Below, piece after piece: positions 18,480 to 27,638 of a stretch of DNA of 64,000 nucleotides. The DNA is taken from contig NZ_JAVKGN010000003.1 of the NCBI RefSeq assembly GCF_031432215.1, forward strand, positions 1 through 64,000, in the 5' to 3' direction. Below the pieces are notes generated by a model, which saw only the letters and a program-made list of their open reading frames with translations, ran no database searches and was not told where the DNA came from. A program made the translations under genes and the position numbers. Numbering within the stretch: the stretch's first letter is position 1; each line of letters opens with the position of its first letter. Source of the stretch: Halodesulfurarchaeum sp. HSR-GB. Its GTDB lineage: Archaea; Halobacteriota; Halobacteria; Halobacteriales; Halobacteriaceae.

Positions 18480-19801
18480 GAAGTGAGGACCTCTTCGCGC
18501 AGGAACTTCCCGATTACGACGAACGTCGCCAGACCCAGAATTACGGCGAACACTAGAACCGCTCCGGAGAGCGGCCCGACGCCAGCGCCCAGTTGTTCGC
18601 GGACGAAATTAGCAGCCAGGGTGCCCGAGACGACCAGGAGGAGCCCGCCGCCTACGTTGGCGAGTATCGAGTTCGACGCCGGCACTGCGTCGGCGTTCAA
18701 CAAGTAGAGGACGATGGCGATGGCGAACGGCGTGCCGATGGTTCCAAGCGCCAGAACGAGGACGAGTTGGCCGAGGACCCTGCCGCCGATGAACGCACCG
18801 GGCGCAGAGAGCAGGGCGAACGCCGCCACGAGACCGCGATAGCGCGTGTCCTCGACGCTGGTCTGCCAGCCGAGCTTGTCCGCGACGAGGAAGGGCGGAA
18901 CGATCGTGTTACCGCCCAGCGTCGAGACGGCGGCCCCGCCGAGGCCGAGCAAGAACAGCCACTTGGCGCTCTCGCCGACCAGGGGGCCAAGCGCCTGGGC
19001 GGCACCCACAGTAGACAAGCTGGGATCCGAGAGGACGCTCGCCGCGACCAGGAAGATGGCGATGCTGTAGATTCCAAAGGCAACGAGCATTGAGGCGATT
19101 ACGTCGAAGGTGGCGAGTCCGTAATTGCCAACCGACCAGTCACGGGCCTGCATCGTGTAGGAGTGCATCGTGATGAGGGTGATGTGGACGGCGCCGCCGA
19201 GAATACCGGCTGCGACCAGAGCGGTACCGCCGGGAAGCGTCGGAACGAGCCCGTTCACCGCCTGGCCCACGTCGAGGGGGACGACGAACGCCGAGGCGAC
19301 AAAGGCGATGACGACGCCACTCACGAGAAGCTTGGCCGCGATTTCGAGGAGTCGATACCCGCGACCGGCGAGGCCGAGGGCGACGATGACCGCCCAGACG
19401 ACCCCCCACGTCCCGGTCCCGATTCCGGTGATCGTCGCGGAGACCGTCGCGACCGTTTTCATGATGACGAGTTGTGCAACACCGGCTGCGATAACGACGT
19501 CTGCGACGAGAAGCCAGGCCCATTTCTCGCCCAGTGATTGCTCGACGACGGTAACGATTCCAGCCTCGGTGAGCAGTCCCAATCGCATCGCCAGATATTG
19601 TGCGAGTGCGCCCGCGATGGGCGAGAGGAGGACGACCCACAGGAGTGTGTAGTCGAAGCCTGCACCAGCCGCGATGAGGCTCGCCATCGAGGCCGGGCCG
19701 GCAGCAATCGATCCCGCGACCCAGGAGGGCCCCATTGCACGGAGATACTCGGGGATAGATCCCTCCAGGATGGCGGTCATATCGGAGCTGTTCGTGGGCA
19801 T
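18476..19801 (-). CDS. NRAMP-related permease
   Basis: This 441-aa protein has 11-12 membrane helices. The first helix region MGPSWVAGSIAAGPASMASL aligns with the NRAMP start, but the metal-binding DPGN is replaced by AAGPAS; helix 6 reads LGGAVHITLITMHSY where NRAMP has MPH. Loss of the canonical metal ligands, and the location in a thiamine-precursor operon, suggest an organic substrate (HMP or thiamine fragments) rather than Mn2+/Fe2+; that is inference. A TATA-like AATAATATAAG lies just upstream (19820-19835). Confidence 0.75.
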   Translation of the reverse strand: MPTNSSDMTAILEGSIPEYLRAMGPSWVAGSIAAGPASMASLIAAGAGFDYTLLWVVLLSPIAGALAQYLAMRLGLLTEAGIVTVVEQSLGEKWAWLLVADVVIAAGVAQLVIMKTVATVSATITGIGTGTWGVVWAVIVALGLAGRGYRLLEIAAKLLVSGVVIAFVASAFVVPLDVGQAVNGLVPTLPGGTALVAAGILGGAVHITLITMHSYTMQARDWSVGNYGLATFDVIASMLVAFGIYSIAIFLVAASVLSDPSLSTVGAAQALGPLVGESAKWLFLLGLGGAAVSTLGGNTIVPPFLVADKLGWQTSVEDTRYRGLVAAFALLSAPGAFIGGRVLGQLVLVLALGTIGTPFAIAIVLYLLNADAVPASNSILANVGGGLLLVVSGTLAANFVREQLGAGVGPLSGAVLVFAVILGLATFVVIGKFLREEVLTS

Positions 19802-19861
19802 ACCTCGATGGTAACACTGGATAATAATATAAGCGACGGCTCACCTCGCCGTCGTGTCAAA

Positions 19862-19963
19862 TCACCGTCTGACTACCATCGCGAGGACGTAGAGGAATAC
19901 CGCGAAAACGGCCAGCATACTCCCCCAGACTAACACCGCGAACAGCGTCGCACCGATGGTCAT
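19862..19963 (-). CDS. Single-helix small subunit of the SSS transporter (33 aa)
   Basis: This 33-aa peptide begins at ATG 19963, overlapping the symporter stop by ATGA. It is one membrane helix (LFAVLVWGSMLAVFAVFLYV) with a short basic C-terminus MVVRR. It resembles the MetS-like small accessory subunits that follow sodium-solute symporters. Size, topology and coupling make it a likely transporter subunit. Confidence 0.72.
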   Translation of the reverse strand: MTIGATLFAVLVWGSMLAVFAVFLYVLAMVVRR

Positions 19964-21534
19964 CGTGACCACTCCTCCTGTTTTCCGTCGGTCGATTCAC
20001 GTGGTGCCCCGCCGTCTGTGGCCGTGGACGGGTCCTCAAGGCGGGTTATCTCCTCTGAAAGGGAACTGAGATCGAAATCGTGGTCCGAATGCCACGCGAG
20101 GAGGATACTAGCCACCGTCGAGACGAGGAACGCCCCGGCAAAGGGGACGAGATAGGTTGCATCAGGTGTCGGAAGCAGGCCGCCGAGCCACTTATCGATG
20201 AGCCCGTGGAGGCCGAAGGGGAACGGGAAGAACGCGCTCCCGACCGCGAGCCCGCTCACGCTACTGAGGAGTGCGCGTGGCCCCGTGAGACTCTCATCGT
20301 AGAGGCCATATATGAGCGGGAACGCCACCGCCGCGCCGAGGAGATCCGCAACGAAGAATAGGCGGAGCACGCTTCTTGCTCGCAAACTGACCGCGATCGC
20401 AGCGATCGCGACGGCGATCGTGAAGAGTCGAGCCCCCACCCTCAACGTTCGGTCGTCGGGATCAGCGAGAAGTCGTGGGAGGTCTGCGGTGACGAGACTC
20501 GAGAGGGCGTTGAACAGCGTATCCGTCGTACTCATGACGAGCGCGAGCGCGAGTACGACCACGCCGATAACCACTGGCCCACCGACCGCCTCCTCGAGGA
20601 GGACGAAAAACGCGATGCCGGCATTGTAATTCTGGCTTCCGAATTCCGTGACGACCGGTGCAGCGCCGACCGCCACGAGCCCCAACAGCGTGGCGAGTAG
20701 CAGGATGAACCCGTTAGCGACCGTCGCCGTTCGGAAACTCCGGCGAACGGCCGCCGCGCCATCACCGGCGTAGATCCGTTGCCACCACGTCTGGTTGATG
20801 AGTTCTGCACCGAGAACGGCGAAGACGAGTGCGATGCCGAAGCGGATGCCCGGGACAAATCCAGGGTCCAGAAGCGATGCGTTCGTGGCCTGGATTCCCT
20901 GATAGACGCTCGCGGTTCCGCCCAACGAGACGATCGCGAAGGCCACGCTGCCAACGAGGAGTGGGAGGATCACCAGCGTTTGTACGGTGTCGGTGACGAT
21001 GCTGGCGGTGAGCCCTCCATAGCCCGTGTAGGCCAGTACGAAGAGGCCGACCAGGACGGCGGTCTGCCACTGTGGAATTCCCGCTAGGTAATCGAGTGCC
21101 AGCGAGATACCCGTCAGTTCTGCCGCCAGAAAGACGAACATGTAGAGCACGCTGACCGCGATGACGAACGCGTACATGGCGGGCCCATATCGGACGTATG
21201 CGTACTCGGTCAGCGTGTGTCCATTAGGGATCATTTTACGAATTCGCGGGCCGAGGGAGGAGTACGCCAGCATCGGCACGGCTTCGGCGATGCCATAGCC
21301 GATCACGGCACCGATCCCGTACAGTGCGCCGGCTTCGGGGGCCGACAGCAGGATCCAGACGCCCATCACCGACGCGACGAGGGTGGCCGTCAGCCGACCC
21401 TGCCCGGCTGAATTTCGCGCCGTGATGAGGTCCTCGGCAGAGTCGACCCCGCCCCGTGAGAACCAGAGACCGACGACGGTGAAGCCGACCAATACTGCAA
21501 CAGTCAGCCCAAGCGCTAGGCTCGTACTCACCAC
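19960..21534 (-). CDS. thiV: Sodium:solute symporter, probable HMP transporter (ThiV-like)
   Basis: This 524-aa SSS-family protein has about 13 membrane helices; GLWFSRGGVDSAEDLITARN and SVMGVWILLSAPEAGALYGI match the family's first two helices, and AYTGYGGLTASIVTDTVQTL the helix-5 signature. It starts at GTG 21531/21534, overlapping the tenA stop. SSS transporters next to tenA have been named ThiV and predicted to import the pyrimidine moiety of thiamine; the gene order here supports that. The C-terminal 60 residues are hydrophilic and acidic. Confidence 0.8.
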   Translation of the reverse strand: MVSTSLALGLTVAVLVGFTVVGLWFSRGGVDSAEDLITARNSAGQGRLTATLVASVMGVWILLSAPEAGALYGIGAVIGYGIAEAVPMLAYSSLGPRIRKMIPNGHTLTEYAYVRYGPAMYAFVIAVSVLYMFVFLAAELTGISLALDYLAGIPQWQTAVLVGLFVLAYTGYGGLTASIVTDTVQTLVILPLLVGSVAFAIVSLGGTASVYQGIQATNASLLDPGFVPGIRFGIALVFAVLGAELINQTWWQRIYAGDGAAAVRRSFRTATVANGFILLLATLLGLVAVGAAPVVTEFGSQNYNAGIAFFVLLEEAVGGPVVIGVVVLALALVMSTTDTLFNALSSLVTADLPRLLADPDDRTLRVGARLFTIAVAIAAIAVSLRARSVLRLFFVADLLGAAVAFPLIYGLYDESLTGPRALLSSVSGLAVGSAFFPFPFGLHGLIDKWLGGLLPTPDATYLVPFAGAFLVSTVASILLAWHSDHDFDLSSLSEEITRLEDPSTATDGGAPRESTDGKQEEWSR

Positions 21535-22313
21535 GGTCCATCACCTCCCATGACTGCGGTTTCCATCTCGTCGTCTTCCGGTTGGAACGCAGCATCGAAG
21601 AACGCGACTTCCAGTTCGACCGTTCGTCCAAACAGCCTCGCCAGGCGCTCCTGTCGCCGTTGCGAGGCGGCTGCGCCCTCCCGGTCCAGTTCTGTCCGGA
21701 GCCAGGAGACGAACTCGTCGAACGCAGGAGTGTCGTGGAGGGCGATCCACTCGGCGAGGTAATCCCGCTCTGGCGCTTCCGCGCGTTCCGTTTCGGCCCA
21801 CGTGCGGTAGATCCACTCAGCTGGGACGAGGACCGCGAGGGTTTCTGCATACCCACCCTCCCGAGAGGCACGCCCGAGCAGATCCTGTAACGCTCGCGTT
21901 ACGGGGTGCAACGCTGGATCGGTGCGATCGATATCGGGGACGTCGAGTGCCTCGAAGGACCGCTCGAAGTAGTCGTTCTCGTCGCCGGTGATCGTTCCGA
22001 GGAAGTCGGTAAGCCGGGATTTGGAAGCCATCGACGGTGCGTCACCGAGCGCATGGTCGAACGTCCCAACCAACATCTCGAGAAAGGCGTAGTCCTGGAC
22101 GAGATACCGGCGGAACACGTCGTCGTCCAGCGTTCCGGCATGTAGTTGCTCGGTAAATCGGTGTTCGGTCGCGCCAGTCCAGTTGGGTTGCGCACGCGTG
22201 CGACACCAGGTAGTAAACCGTGGGGCGTCGCCGTCCTCGCCATTGGTGACCCCCGATTCGACGTTCTCAGGGTACTTCTCGAAGGTTTCACTGACGGTCT
22301 CTCGAGTGCTCAT
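21528..22313 (-). CDS. tenA: TenA family protein, TenA_E type
   Basis: This 261-aa TenA fold starts at ATG 22313, overlapping the upstream tenA stop (ATGA). Residues DDDVFRRYLVQDYAFLEMLV and LAVLVPAEWIYRTWAETERA are the diagnostic segments; the position of the catalytic Cys of thiaminase-II proteins is occupied by the AE of VPAEW, as in the TenA_E subgroup. In plants TenA_E acts on oxidised or formylated aminopyrimidines. Together with the Cys-type TenA next to it, it would salvage HMP from thiamine breakdown products. Confidence 0.85.
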   Translation of the reverse strand: MSTRETVSETFEKYPENVESGVTNGEDGDAPRFTTWCRTRAQPNWTGATEHRFTEQLHAGTLDDDVFRRYLVQDYAFLEMLVGTFDHALGDAPSMASKSRLTDFLGTITGDENDYFERSFEALDVPDIDRTDPALHPVTRALQDLLGRASREGGYAETLAVLVPAEWIYRTWAETERAEAPERDYLAEWIALHDTPAFDEFVSWLRTELDREGAAASQRRQERLARLFGRTVELEVAFFDAAFQPEDDEMETAVMGGDGPW

Positions 22314-22975
22314 ACCGACCACTCCTCTTCGCGCCACGCGGCGTCCCAGAACCGGTACTCGTAGCGCGCGGACGTCCGGAACAGGTCCACGTATCGGTTA
22401 CGTTGGGTCTCGGTCGCATCCGCGGCAACCGTATCCATCAGGTCTTTCGTCCAGCGCGTGAGTTCCGCGAACTCCTCGCCGGTGTACATCTCGATCCAGT
22501 CGGCGTATCGGTCGTCTTCGGGTGACCCTCGCTCTGCGAGTCGGGTTGCCGTCTCGTGGAACCCCCACATACAGGGGAGGAGAGCGGCGACGAGTTCGCC
22601 GAACTCGCCCGTCGCGGCGGTGCGAACGAGAAAGTCGGTGTACGCCTGCGTCGTCGGCGAGGGTTCGGTCGCCGCCAGTTCGGATTCGTCGATGTCGAAG
22701 GACGCCGCGTAGTCGCGATGGAGTTCCATCTCTGTCGTGAGTGTCGATTCGAGCAGTTCCGCGAACGTTGTCATCCTCTCGAGATCCGGCGCCTTGCTGG
22801 CGCCGAGAGCGAATACCCGCGAGTACTCCTGGAGGTAGACGTAATCCTGGCGGACCCAGTATCTGAACGGTTTCACGTCGAGCGTTCCCTTGCCCAGCTG
22901 GGTCACCATCGGATGATCGACGATGGCGTCCCAGATTGGGCGGGCAATCGGCTCGAGTTCGTCGGTGAACGTCAT
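22310..22975 (-). CDS. tenA: TenA family aminopyrimidine aminohydrolase, Cys type
   Basis: This 221-aa protein starts at ATG 22975 (MTFTDELEPIARPIW). WVRQDYVYLQEYSRVFALGA carries the substrate-binding Asp/Tyr set, and LVAALLPCMWGFHETATRLA holds the catalytic Cys of TenA_C enzymes, which convert 4-amino-5-aminomethyl-pyrimidine to HMP. It is the first gene of the minus-strand salvage operon (tenA, tenA, thiV, small peptide, permease, ATPase). Confidence 0.88.
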   Translation of the reverse strand: MTFTDELEPIARPIWDAIVDHPMVTQLGKGTLDVKPFRYWVRQDYVYLQEYSRVFALGASKAPDLERMTTFAELLESTLTTEMELHRDYAASFDIDESELAATEPSPTTQAYTDFLVRTAATGEFGELVAALLPCMWGFHETATRLAERGSPEDDRYADWIEMYTGEEFAELTRWTKDLMDTVAADATETQRNRYVDLFRTSARYEYRFWDAAWREEEWSV

Positions 22976-22998
22976 GAATCGAATCGAACGTCTCCGCA

Positions 22999-23022
22999 GT
23001 AATATAACTTTGTAATATAACT
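22999..23022. promoter_or_regulatory. Direct repeat GTAATATAACT in the tenA-thiR divergent promoter
   Basis: The 11-mer occurs twice, 22999-23009 and 23012-23022, 13 bp apart, between the divergent tenA and thiR genes. The repeats contain TATA-like ATATAA and could combine promoter and ThiR operator functions; this is inference. Confidence 0.5.
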
Positions 23023-23072
23023 CCCTTATCTCAGCCTGACGACTTAAGAACCGGCGCCCACAAGGGGGAGCC

Positions 23073-23993
23073 ATGACGTTGCGATTGCCGAGTGAGGTCG
23101 TCGTCGAGCGGGTGCTTCCGACTCTTCGGGTCCAACTCGCCGACGCTCTCTCGGAACGAGGACTCACCCAGCAGGAGATCGCGACCCACCTCGGTGTCAC
23201 GCAGGCGGCCGTCTCGCAGTACCTCGACGACCCCGACGTCGACGGTCGAATCGCGGACCACCCTCGCACACGTGAAACGGTCAAACGCATCGCCGATGGA
23301 TTCACGACACAGGAGATGGACGGGTACGACGCCCTCTCGGCGATGCTCTCCCTGCTCCGGGACTTCGTGGACCGGGGGCCGATCTGCACACTGCACGAAG
23401 AGGCGATGCCGTCGTTGGAAAACGTGGGCTGCGATCTCTGCGTTCGCGGGCCGGACGAAGGGGTCACCGAGGAACGCGACGTTCTCGCCGACGTCCGGAA
23501 AGCGGCGCGTGTCCTCTCGACGACCCCTGGGATGGCCGCGTACGTTCCCAACGTCGGGACTAACGTCGGGGCGGCGCTTCGGGACGCCACTGACGCGATC
23601 GACGTGGCGGCCATACCGGGTCGCATCTACGCACGGGGCGATGCCGTCGAGGTGCCCGCTAACCCCGAGTTCGGAGCTTCGCGCCACGTTGCGACCGTCG
23701 TCCTGGCTGCGATGACGGTCGATCCCACGAAGCGGGCCGCCCTCAACGTAGCGACCGACGACGCACTCATCACGGCGGCCCGCGACCGAGGCGACGATAC
23801 CCTCGAGTTCGATTCCGGATACGAGGACCGCGAGAGCCGCCTCACGGAGCGCTTCGAAACCCATGGGTCCGTCCCCACGGTCGTCTACCATCGAGGCGCG
23901 TTCGGCATCGAGCCAATCACCTACGTTATCGCCGAGAGTGCCGAGGGGGCCGCCAGGTACGTGCGCACCCTTCTCGAGGACATGCCTGTGTAA
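23073..23993 (+). CDS. thiR: ThiR, HTH plus ThiN-domain regulator of thiamine genes
   Basis: This 306-aa protein has an N-terminal Xre-like HTH ([20 protein letters not shown], about residues 27-46), a linker with CTLHEE..CDLC cysteines, and a C-terminal ThiN-like domain ([40 protein letters not shown]). ThiN domains bind thiamine phosphates, and archaeal HTH-ThiN proteins (ThiR) repress thiamine genes. It is divergent from the salvage operon and followed by thiDN. GGGGGAG precedes ATG 23073. Confidence 0.88.
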   Translation: MTLRLPSEVVVERVLPTLRVQLADALSERGLTQQEIATHLGVTQAAVSQYLDDPDVDGRIADHPRTRETVKRIADGFTTQEMDGYDALSAMLSLLRDFVDRGPICTLHEEAMPSLENVGCDLCVRGPDEGVTEERDVLADVRKAARVLSTTPGMAAYVPNVGTNVGAALRDATDAIDVAAIPGRIYARGDAVEVPANPEFGASRHVATVVLAAMTVDPTKRAALNVATDDALITAARDRGDDTLEFDSGYEDRESRLTERFETHGSVPTVVYHRGAFGIEPITYVIAESAEGAARYVRTLLEDMPV

Positions 23994-24104
23994 ATAGGTC
24001 TTTTCTCCCTGGTCAGCTCCCCAGTTCGGCGGCGCAGGTTCTGGTCAAGCGCGACGTTGGTCTCGACCATTACGGGTTTGTAGTACCAGGTTATACACTC
24101 GACC

Positions 24105-25496
24105 ATGAGTGAGCGCAGACGACCGGCCCCCATCGACAGACCCGTAGCGATGACCGTCGCCGGCAGTGATTCAGGCGGTGGCGCCGGCATCCAGGCGGAC
24201 CTCAAGACGCTGGAGGCCCTGGGCACGTTCGGGACGAGCGCCATCACGAGCGTCACCGCTCAGAACACGCAGGGAGTGGACTCGATTCATCCCGTCCCAC
24301 TCGAGGAGGTCCGGGCACAAATCGAGTCGATCCGTTCGGACTTCGCCGTCGAGGGCGCGAAAACGGGAATGTTGGGCCGCGAACCCGTCATCCGCGAAAT
24401 GACCACCCACGCGACGGAAATGGACGCCCCACTGGTGGTCGATCCCGTGATGGTCGCGGCGACAGGCGATCGCCTCCTCGATCCAGGCGCGGAGACGGCG
24501 TACGAGGCACTGATCGGCGAGGCGACGCTCGTCACTCCCAACGTCGACGAAGCCGAGATACTCACGGGCGTTGACGTGGAGGACGTGGACGACCTCCACG
24601 CAGCTGGGGAGCGACTTCGTGAGATGGGAGCCCCCGCCGCGCTCGTAAAGGGTGGCCACCTCAACACTGACGACGGCGCCGTTCGGGACGCGTTCGTCGG
24701 GCCGACCGAGACGACGACGTTCACTCATCCACGCGTCGATTCGACGGCGACCCACGGGTCGGGCTGCACGCTCTCCAGTGCGATCACCGCACGTCTGGCA
24801 CAGGGCGACGACCTCCTGGATGCCGTCACGGCCGGAATCGAGTTCATGACCCGGGCCGTTCGCTATCCACTCGACGTGGGTGCGGGCCCGGGCTCCGTCC
24901 ATCACCTCGTTTCGATTCGCGATCGTGCGGCGGCACCGTCGACACAGGAGGCAGTCGAGGACGTCGTGGCCACCCTCGTCAGGGAGGACGCCAGGCCGCT
25001 GGTCCCGGAGGTGGGTATGAACGTCGTTGGCGCGACGCCGTACGCGGAATCTGTCGAGGACACCGTGGGCGTCGAGGGCCGGATTAGCCGTACGGAGACC
25101 GGCATCCGAACCACGCGGGGCACGCGGTTTGGCGCGTCGAGCCACGTCGCTCGATTCCTCCTTTCCGCCCGCGAGCACGACCCGGCGCTTCGGTTTGCTG
25201 CGAACGTCCGGTGCGATGCAGCTGTCGCCTCGGCCCTCGAAACGCTCGATGGACCCGTCGTCGAGATTGACCGGACGCAGGAGCCCCGGGCCGACGAGGA
25301 GGGCTCGACGATGGGCTGGGCAGCCGGTCGGGCCTTCGAGGCAGCGGCCGACACGCCGGTTGCCATCGTCGACGAGGGCGCCGTCGGCAAAGAGCCGATG
25401 ACCCGAGTACTCGCCACCGACGCGCAGACACTGACAGAACGCTTGCTTGGAGTGTTGGACGCCCTCGAGGATCGCTCCGAGGACAACGCAGTGTGA
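24105..25496 (+). CDS. thiDN: Bifunctional HMP/HMP-P kinase and thiamine-phosphate synthase (ThiD-ThiN)
   Basis: This 463-aa fusion has a ThiD ribokinase fold at residues about 10-270 ([39 protein letters not shown], and the anion hole [19 protein letters not shown]). A ThiN domain follows at about 285-455 ([40 protein letters not shown]). It phosphorylates HMP twice and joins HMP-PP with thiazole phosphate, replacing ThiE as is usual in archaea. It has its own promoter region at 24060-24100 and a short gap after thiR. Confidence 0.93.
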   Translation: MSERRRPAPIDRPVAMTVAGSDSGGGAGIQADLKTLEALGTFGTSAITSVTAQNTQGVDSIHPVPLEEVRAQIESIRSDFAVEGAKTGMLGREPVIREMTTHATEMDAPLVVDPVMVAATGDRLLDPGAETAYEALIGEATLVTPNVDEAEILTGVDVEDVDDLHAAGERLREMGAPAALVKGGHLNTDDGAVRDAFVGPTETTTFTHPRVDSTATHGSGCTLSSAITARLAQGDDLLDAVTAGIEFMTRAVRYPLDVGAGPGSVHHLVSIRDRAAAPSTQEAVEDVVATLVREDARPLVPEVGMNVVGATPYAESVEDTVGVEGRISRTETGIRTTRGTRFGASSHVARFLLSAREHDPALRFAANVRCDAAVASALETLDGPVVEIDRTQEPRADEEGSTMGWAAGRAFEAAADTPVAIVDEGAVGKEPMTRVLATDAQTLTERLLGVLDALEDRSEDNAV

Positions 25497-25536
25497 AAAG
25501 CCTAGTGTAGCTCCACACTACTTCCAATTTGTGTGC

Positions 25537-25950
25537 TTATTTTTCGTTCGGCCGCGGCGCATTCTCGTACTTACTCATCTTCTCGGGCTTGTCTGAGATT
25601 GTCTCGTAGATCTGTTGGAGCGTCTCCTCGGCGGCGAGCAGATTGTGCTCCTCCAGGAACTTGCGACCCTCCTCCGTAAGCCCGTAGAACTTCCAGGGAT
25701 ACCCTTGCCGGCGCTGGTCGTCATCGAGGGCGACCTCCTTCACAATGCTAACGTCGATCAGCTTCTGGATGTGCTTGTAGACGGTGGCATCGCTCACGCT
25801 GGGGTTGAGCTCCTCGAGTTCGTACATCGACGGGAGCTGATCGGGATGCTGGAGGATGTTGTTGATGAGGGAGAATCGCGTCTGCTGGGTGACGAAGTGG
25901 ACGAGTTCGCGAGGCTCCATCTCCTCAGCAGTCCCAAGTTCGGTGTTCAT
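25537..25950 (-). CDS. Winged-helix regulator (copy 2)
   Basis: This 137-aa paralogue of the gene at 15464-15874 has HFVTQQTRFSLINNILQHPD, the recognition region SDATVYKHIQKLIDVSIVKE and wing YPWKFYGLTEEGRKFLEEHN, with the same tail (YENAPRPNEK). I start it at ATG 25950. It is divergent from its partner at 26079 and separated from it by palindromic sequence that is probably its operator. Confidence 0.82.
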   Translation of the reverse strand: MNTELGTAEEMEPRELVHFVTQQTRFSLINNILQHPDQLPSMYELEELNPSVSDATVYKHIQKLIDVSIVKEVALDDDQRRQGYPWKFYGLTEEGRKFLEEHNLLAAEETLQQIYETISDKPEKMSKYENAPRPNEK

Positions 25951-25981
25951 ACCGTACGGTACACGACGCGGCGACAAGTAG

Positions 25982-26040
25982 TTTACTCTTGAGTAAATCA
26001 CTTTACAGTGAACCGCAATTACTTGAACGAGTGATTTACT
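25982..26040. promoter_or_regulatory. Palindromic operator between the copy-2 divergent genes
   Basis: TTTACTCTTGAGTAAA (25982-25997) is a perfect 7-bp-arm palindrome. AGTAAATCA (25992-26000) is repeated as its reverse complement TGATTTACT at 26032-26040. Together they cover the divergent promoter, suiting a dimeric winged-helix repressor such as the adjacent one. Confidence 0.65.
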
Positions 26041-26078
26041 CCATAAACCATATCTCTCCGCCACGAGAAGCTCGCAGT

Positions 26079-26627
26079 ATGCCTGATGAGGAGTCGCCCG
26101 TTCCTGATGACGTTCTCAAAAGTGCCAAAGACCAACTTGACGAGGAGGAAATAATGCTGGCGGATAACGAAGAGATCCTCCACGCCCTGAGCGAGTTGAC
26201 CCCGGTCTACGAGAACGACCGGTCGTACTTCGTACTCGGGAACTACGACCGGGAGCCGATCCGACGGCTGAACCTGGTAGTGGACCGTCTCAATCGTCGC
26301 ACCGACGCGTACGCGTTCCGAATGGTCGATATCCGTGGGGAGTGGGACAACAGCATTCAGAAGTTCTGCCTGATTGCCGATATCGTGACGTACCTCGTCG
26401 GTGTCGCCGAGAAGGAGCCAAATGATTTCCTCGTCGAACAGGGGTTGCTCGTCGGCACGACCGAGTACTTCGCGAAAAGTCACGTCCTCAAGCGGAAGTA
26501 CGAGGATGAGGAGCACCCGTTCGGCTGGATGCAGGACGGTGTCTTCGAGTTGTTTGACCGGGAGGGACGGCTGTATCGCTGGCGAACCGAGGAGGACCTC
26601 GTTGACGTGACTGGCGAGCTGCCGTAA
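26079..26627 (+). CDS. Conserved haloarchaeal protein paired with a winged-helix gene (copy 2)
   Basis: This 182-aa paralogue of 14767-15342 is colinear throughout: YFVLGNYDREPIRRLNLVVD, DAYAFRMVDIRGEWDNSIQK, YLVGVAEKEPNDFLVEQGLL, YFAKSHVLKRKYEDEE, RWRTEEDLVDVTGELP. Its start is ATG 26079 after CTCGCAGT. The strict conservation of the VDR/LNR, MVDIR and VEQG segments in both copies marks the probable active or binding site. Function unknown. Confidence 0.72.
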   Translation: MPDEESPVPDDVLKSAKDQLDEEEIMLADNEEILHALSELTPVYENDRSYFVLGNYDREPIRRLNLVVDRLNRRTDAYAFRMVDIRGEWDNSIQKFCLIADIVTYLVGVAEKEPNDFLVEQGLLVGTTEYFAKSHVLKRKYEDEEHPFGWMQDGVFELFDREGRLYRWRTEEDLVDVTGELP

Positions 26628-26656
26628 CAGCGGGTGGGACGACCGATACTGCCTGC

Positions 26657-26699
26657 GTTAACCAACGCAAGCGCGGTCTGGAGAGCTCTGTTGGTTAAC
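26657..26699. repeat. Inverted-repeat element E2
   Basis: GTTAACCAAC at 26657-26666 and GTTGGTTAAC at 26690-26699 are separated by 23 nt. The element lies between two convergent genes, 5 bp from the stop of the SWIM gene. Confidence 0.75.
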
Positions 26700-26704
26700 C
26701 AGGA

Positions 26705-27526
26705 TTAGTTCGGGCCAGTTGGGAGTCGGCCATCTGGTCGGGGAACCCGCCCCTGTTTGATCTCGTGATCTACTCGACGCACATGCTTACAGCCACCCTC
26801 GGGTGTTCGCTGCTGCCAGTCGGGGCAGGTACACGACTCGCCGATGACATCGACTTCGTACCGGTTTCCCGATGCGGACTGCACCTCGTACCGACCACCT
26901 TTTGAGAGTAGCGAGACGTCCATCGCTTCGTCGACGGCGCGCTGGGTACGTGGCTCGAAGTTGTTCTGTGGGTTTGGGTGATCGTCGACGACCAGCCGGT
27001 CGCGGACGTCGCCGGTTCGTCCACCGTCCGGAGCCACGGCCGTCTCAGAACCAGTGAGTCGCTCGTGGAGGAGGTCCTCGACCGGATGGCCCTCTGGCCA
27101 GAGGTAGTGGACTTCGCGGCGCTCGCGATGGTCGTAGGATCCGCACGCGGCAGCGCTGCCGGTCCAGACCCGCCAGGCACCGAGCGCGGCCATCACGTCG
27201 ACGATGACGCGTGGTACGGTTTGATGGTCGTCTGGGAAGAACACCCGGAAGCGGGTACACGCGTCCTGCGGCGGGACTGTCTCCCACCAGTCTTCGCTGG
27301 AGCCCCAGCTGTCGAACATTGCTTCGTCACTCCCGTAGCCGACAGTCAGGCCATCGCTCGGCGGCACGGTTCCTGGTGTCGCATCAGGCTCACCTTCGAG
27401 CACCCGGAGAACCGCGTATCGAAGATACTCGTGTGCAGGCTGGTCTGTCGACCGGGCGATTTGGTCGTGCTGTTCTGCAACTCGTTCCGCCTCCTCGAGG
27501 ACGGCGGTTAGATACTGGTCACTCAT
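26705..27526 (-). CDS. SWIM zinc-finger protein
   Basis: This 273-aa protein starts at ATG 27526 (MSDQYLTAVLEEAERV). A C-terminal SWIM finger is at about residues 205-255: YEVQSASGNRYEVDV, then CTCPDWQQ and CKHVRRVDHE (CxC...CxH). The N-terminal 150 residues include RFRVFFPDDHQTVPRVIVDV and are unfamiliar. SWIM fingers bind DNA or proteins in recombination and transposition proteins. It is the last gene of the minus-strand accessory array; a hairpin leader element lies upstream. Confidence 0.75.
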   Translation of the reverse strand: MSDQYLTAVLEEAERVAEQHDQIARSTDQPAHEYLRYAVLRVLEGEPDATPGTVPPSDGLTVGYGSDEAMFDSWGSSEDWWETVPPQDACTRFRVFFPDDHQTVPRVIVDVMAALGAWRVWTGSAAACGSYDHRERREVHYLWPEGHPVEDLLHERLTGSETAVAPDGGRTGDVRDRLVVDDHPNPQNNFEPRTQRAVDEAMDVSLLSKGGRYEVQSASGNRYEVDVIGESCTCPDWQQRTPEGGCKHVRRVDHEIKQGRVPRPDGRLPTGPN

Positions 27527-27546
27527 GGGTCGGTGGAGACGAGACT

Positions 27547-27578
27547 GCGCCTCCGCCCCTCGGCGGGCGCTGATAAAC
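27547..27578 (-). promoter_or_regulatory. Hairpin leader element H1
   Basis: On the plus strand GCGCCTCCGCC-CCTC-GGCGGGCGC forms a hairpin followed by TGATAAAC. In gene sense (minus) the T-rich tract comes first, then the stem, 21 bp before the SWIM start. Confidence 0.6.
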
Positions 27579-27638
27579 GTACCCAACAAATAGAGCGGAT
27601 TACATCCGACTGTTGGGTACTACTGGGAGCACGATGGC

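Noticed and set aside
22310-23626. Extended 438-codon frame over tenA and thiR
   Set aside because: The upstream part is antisense to thiR and lacks homology; the TenA fold begins at ATG 22975.
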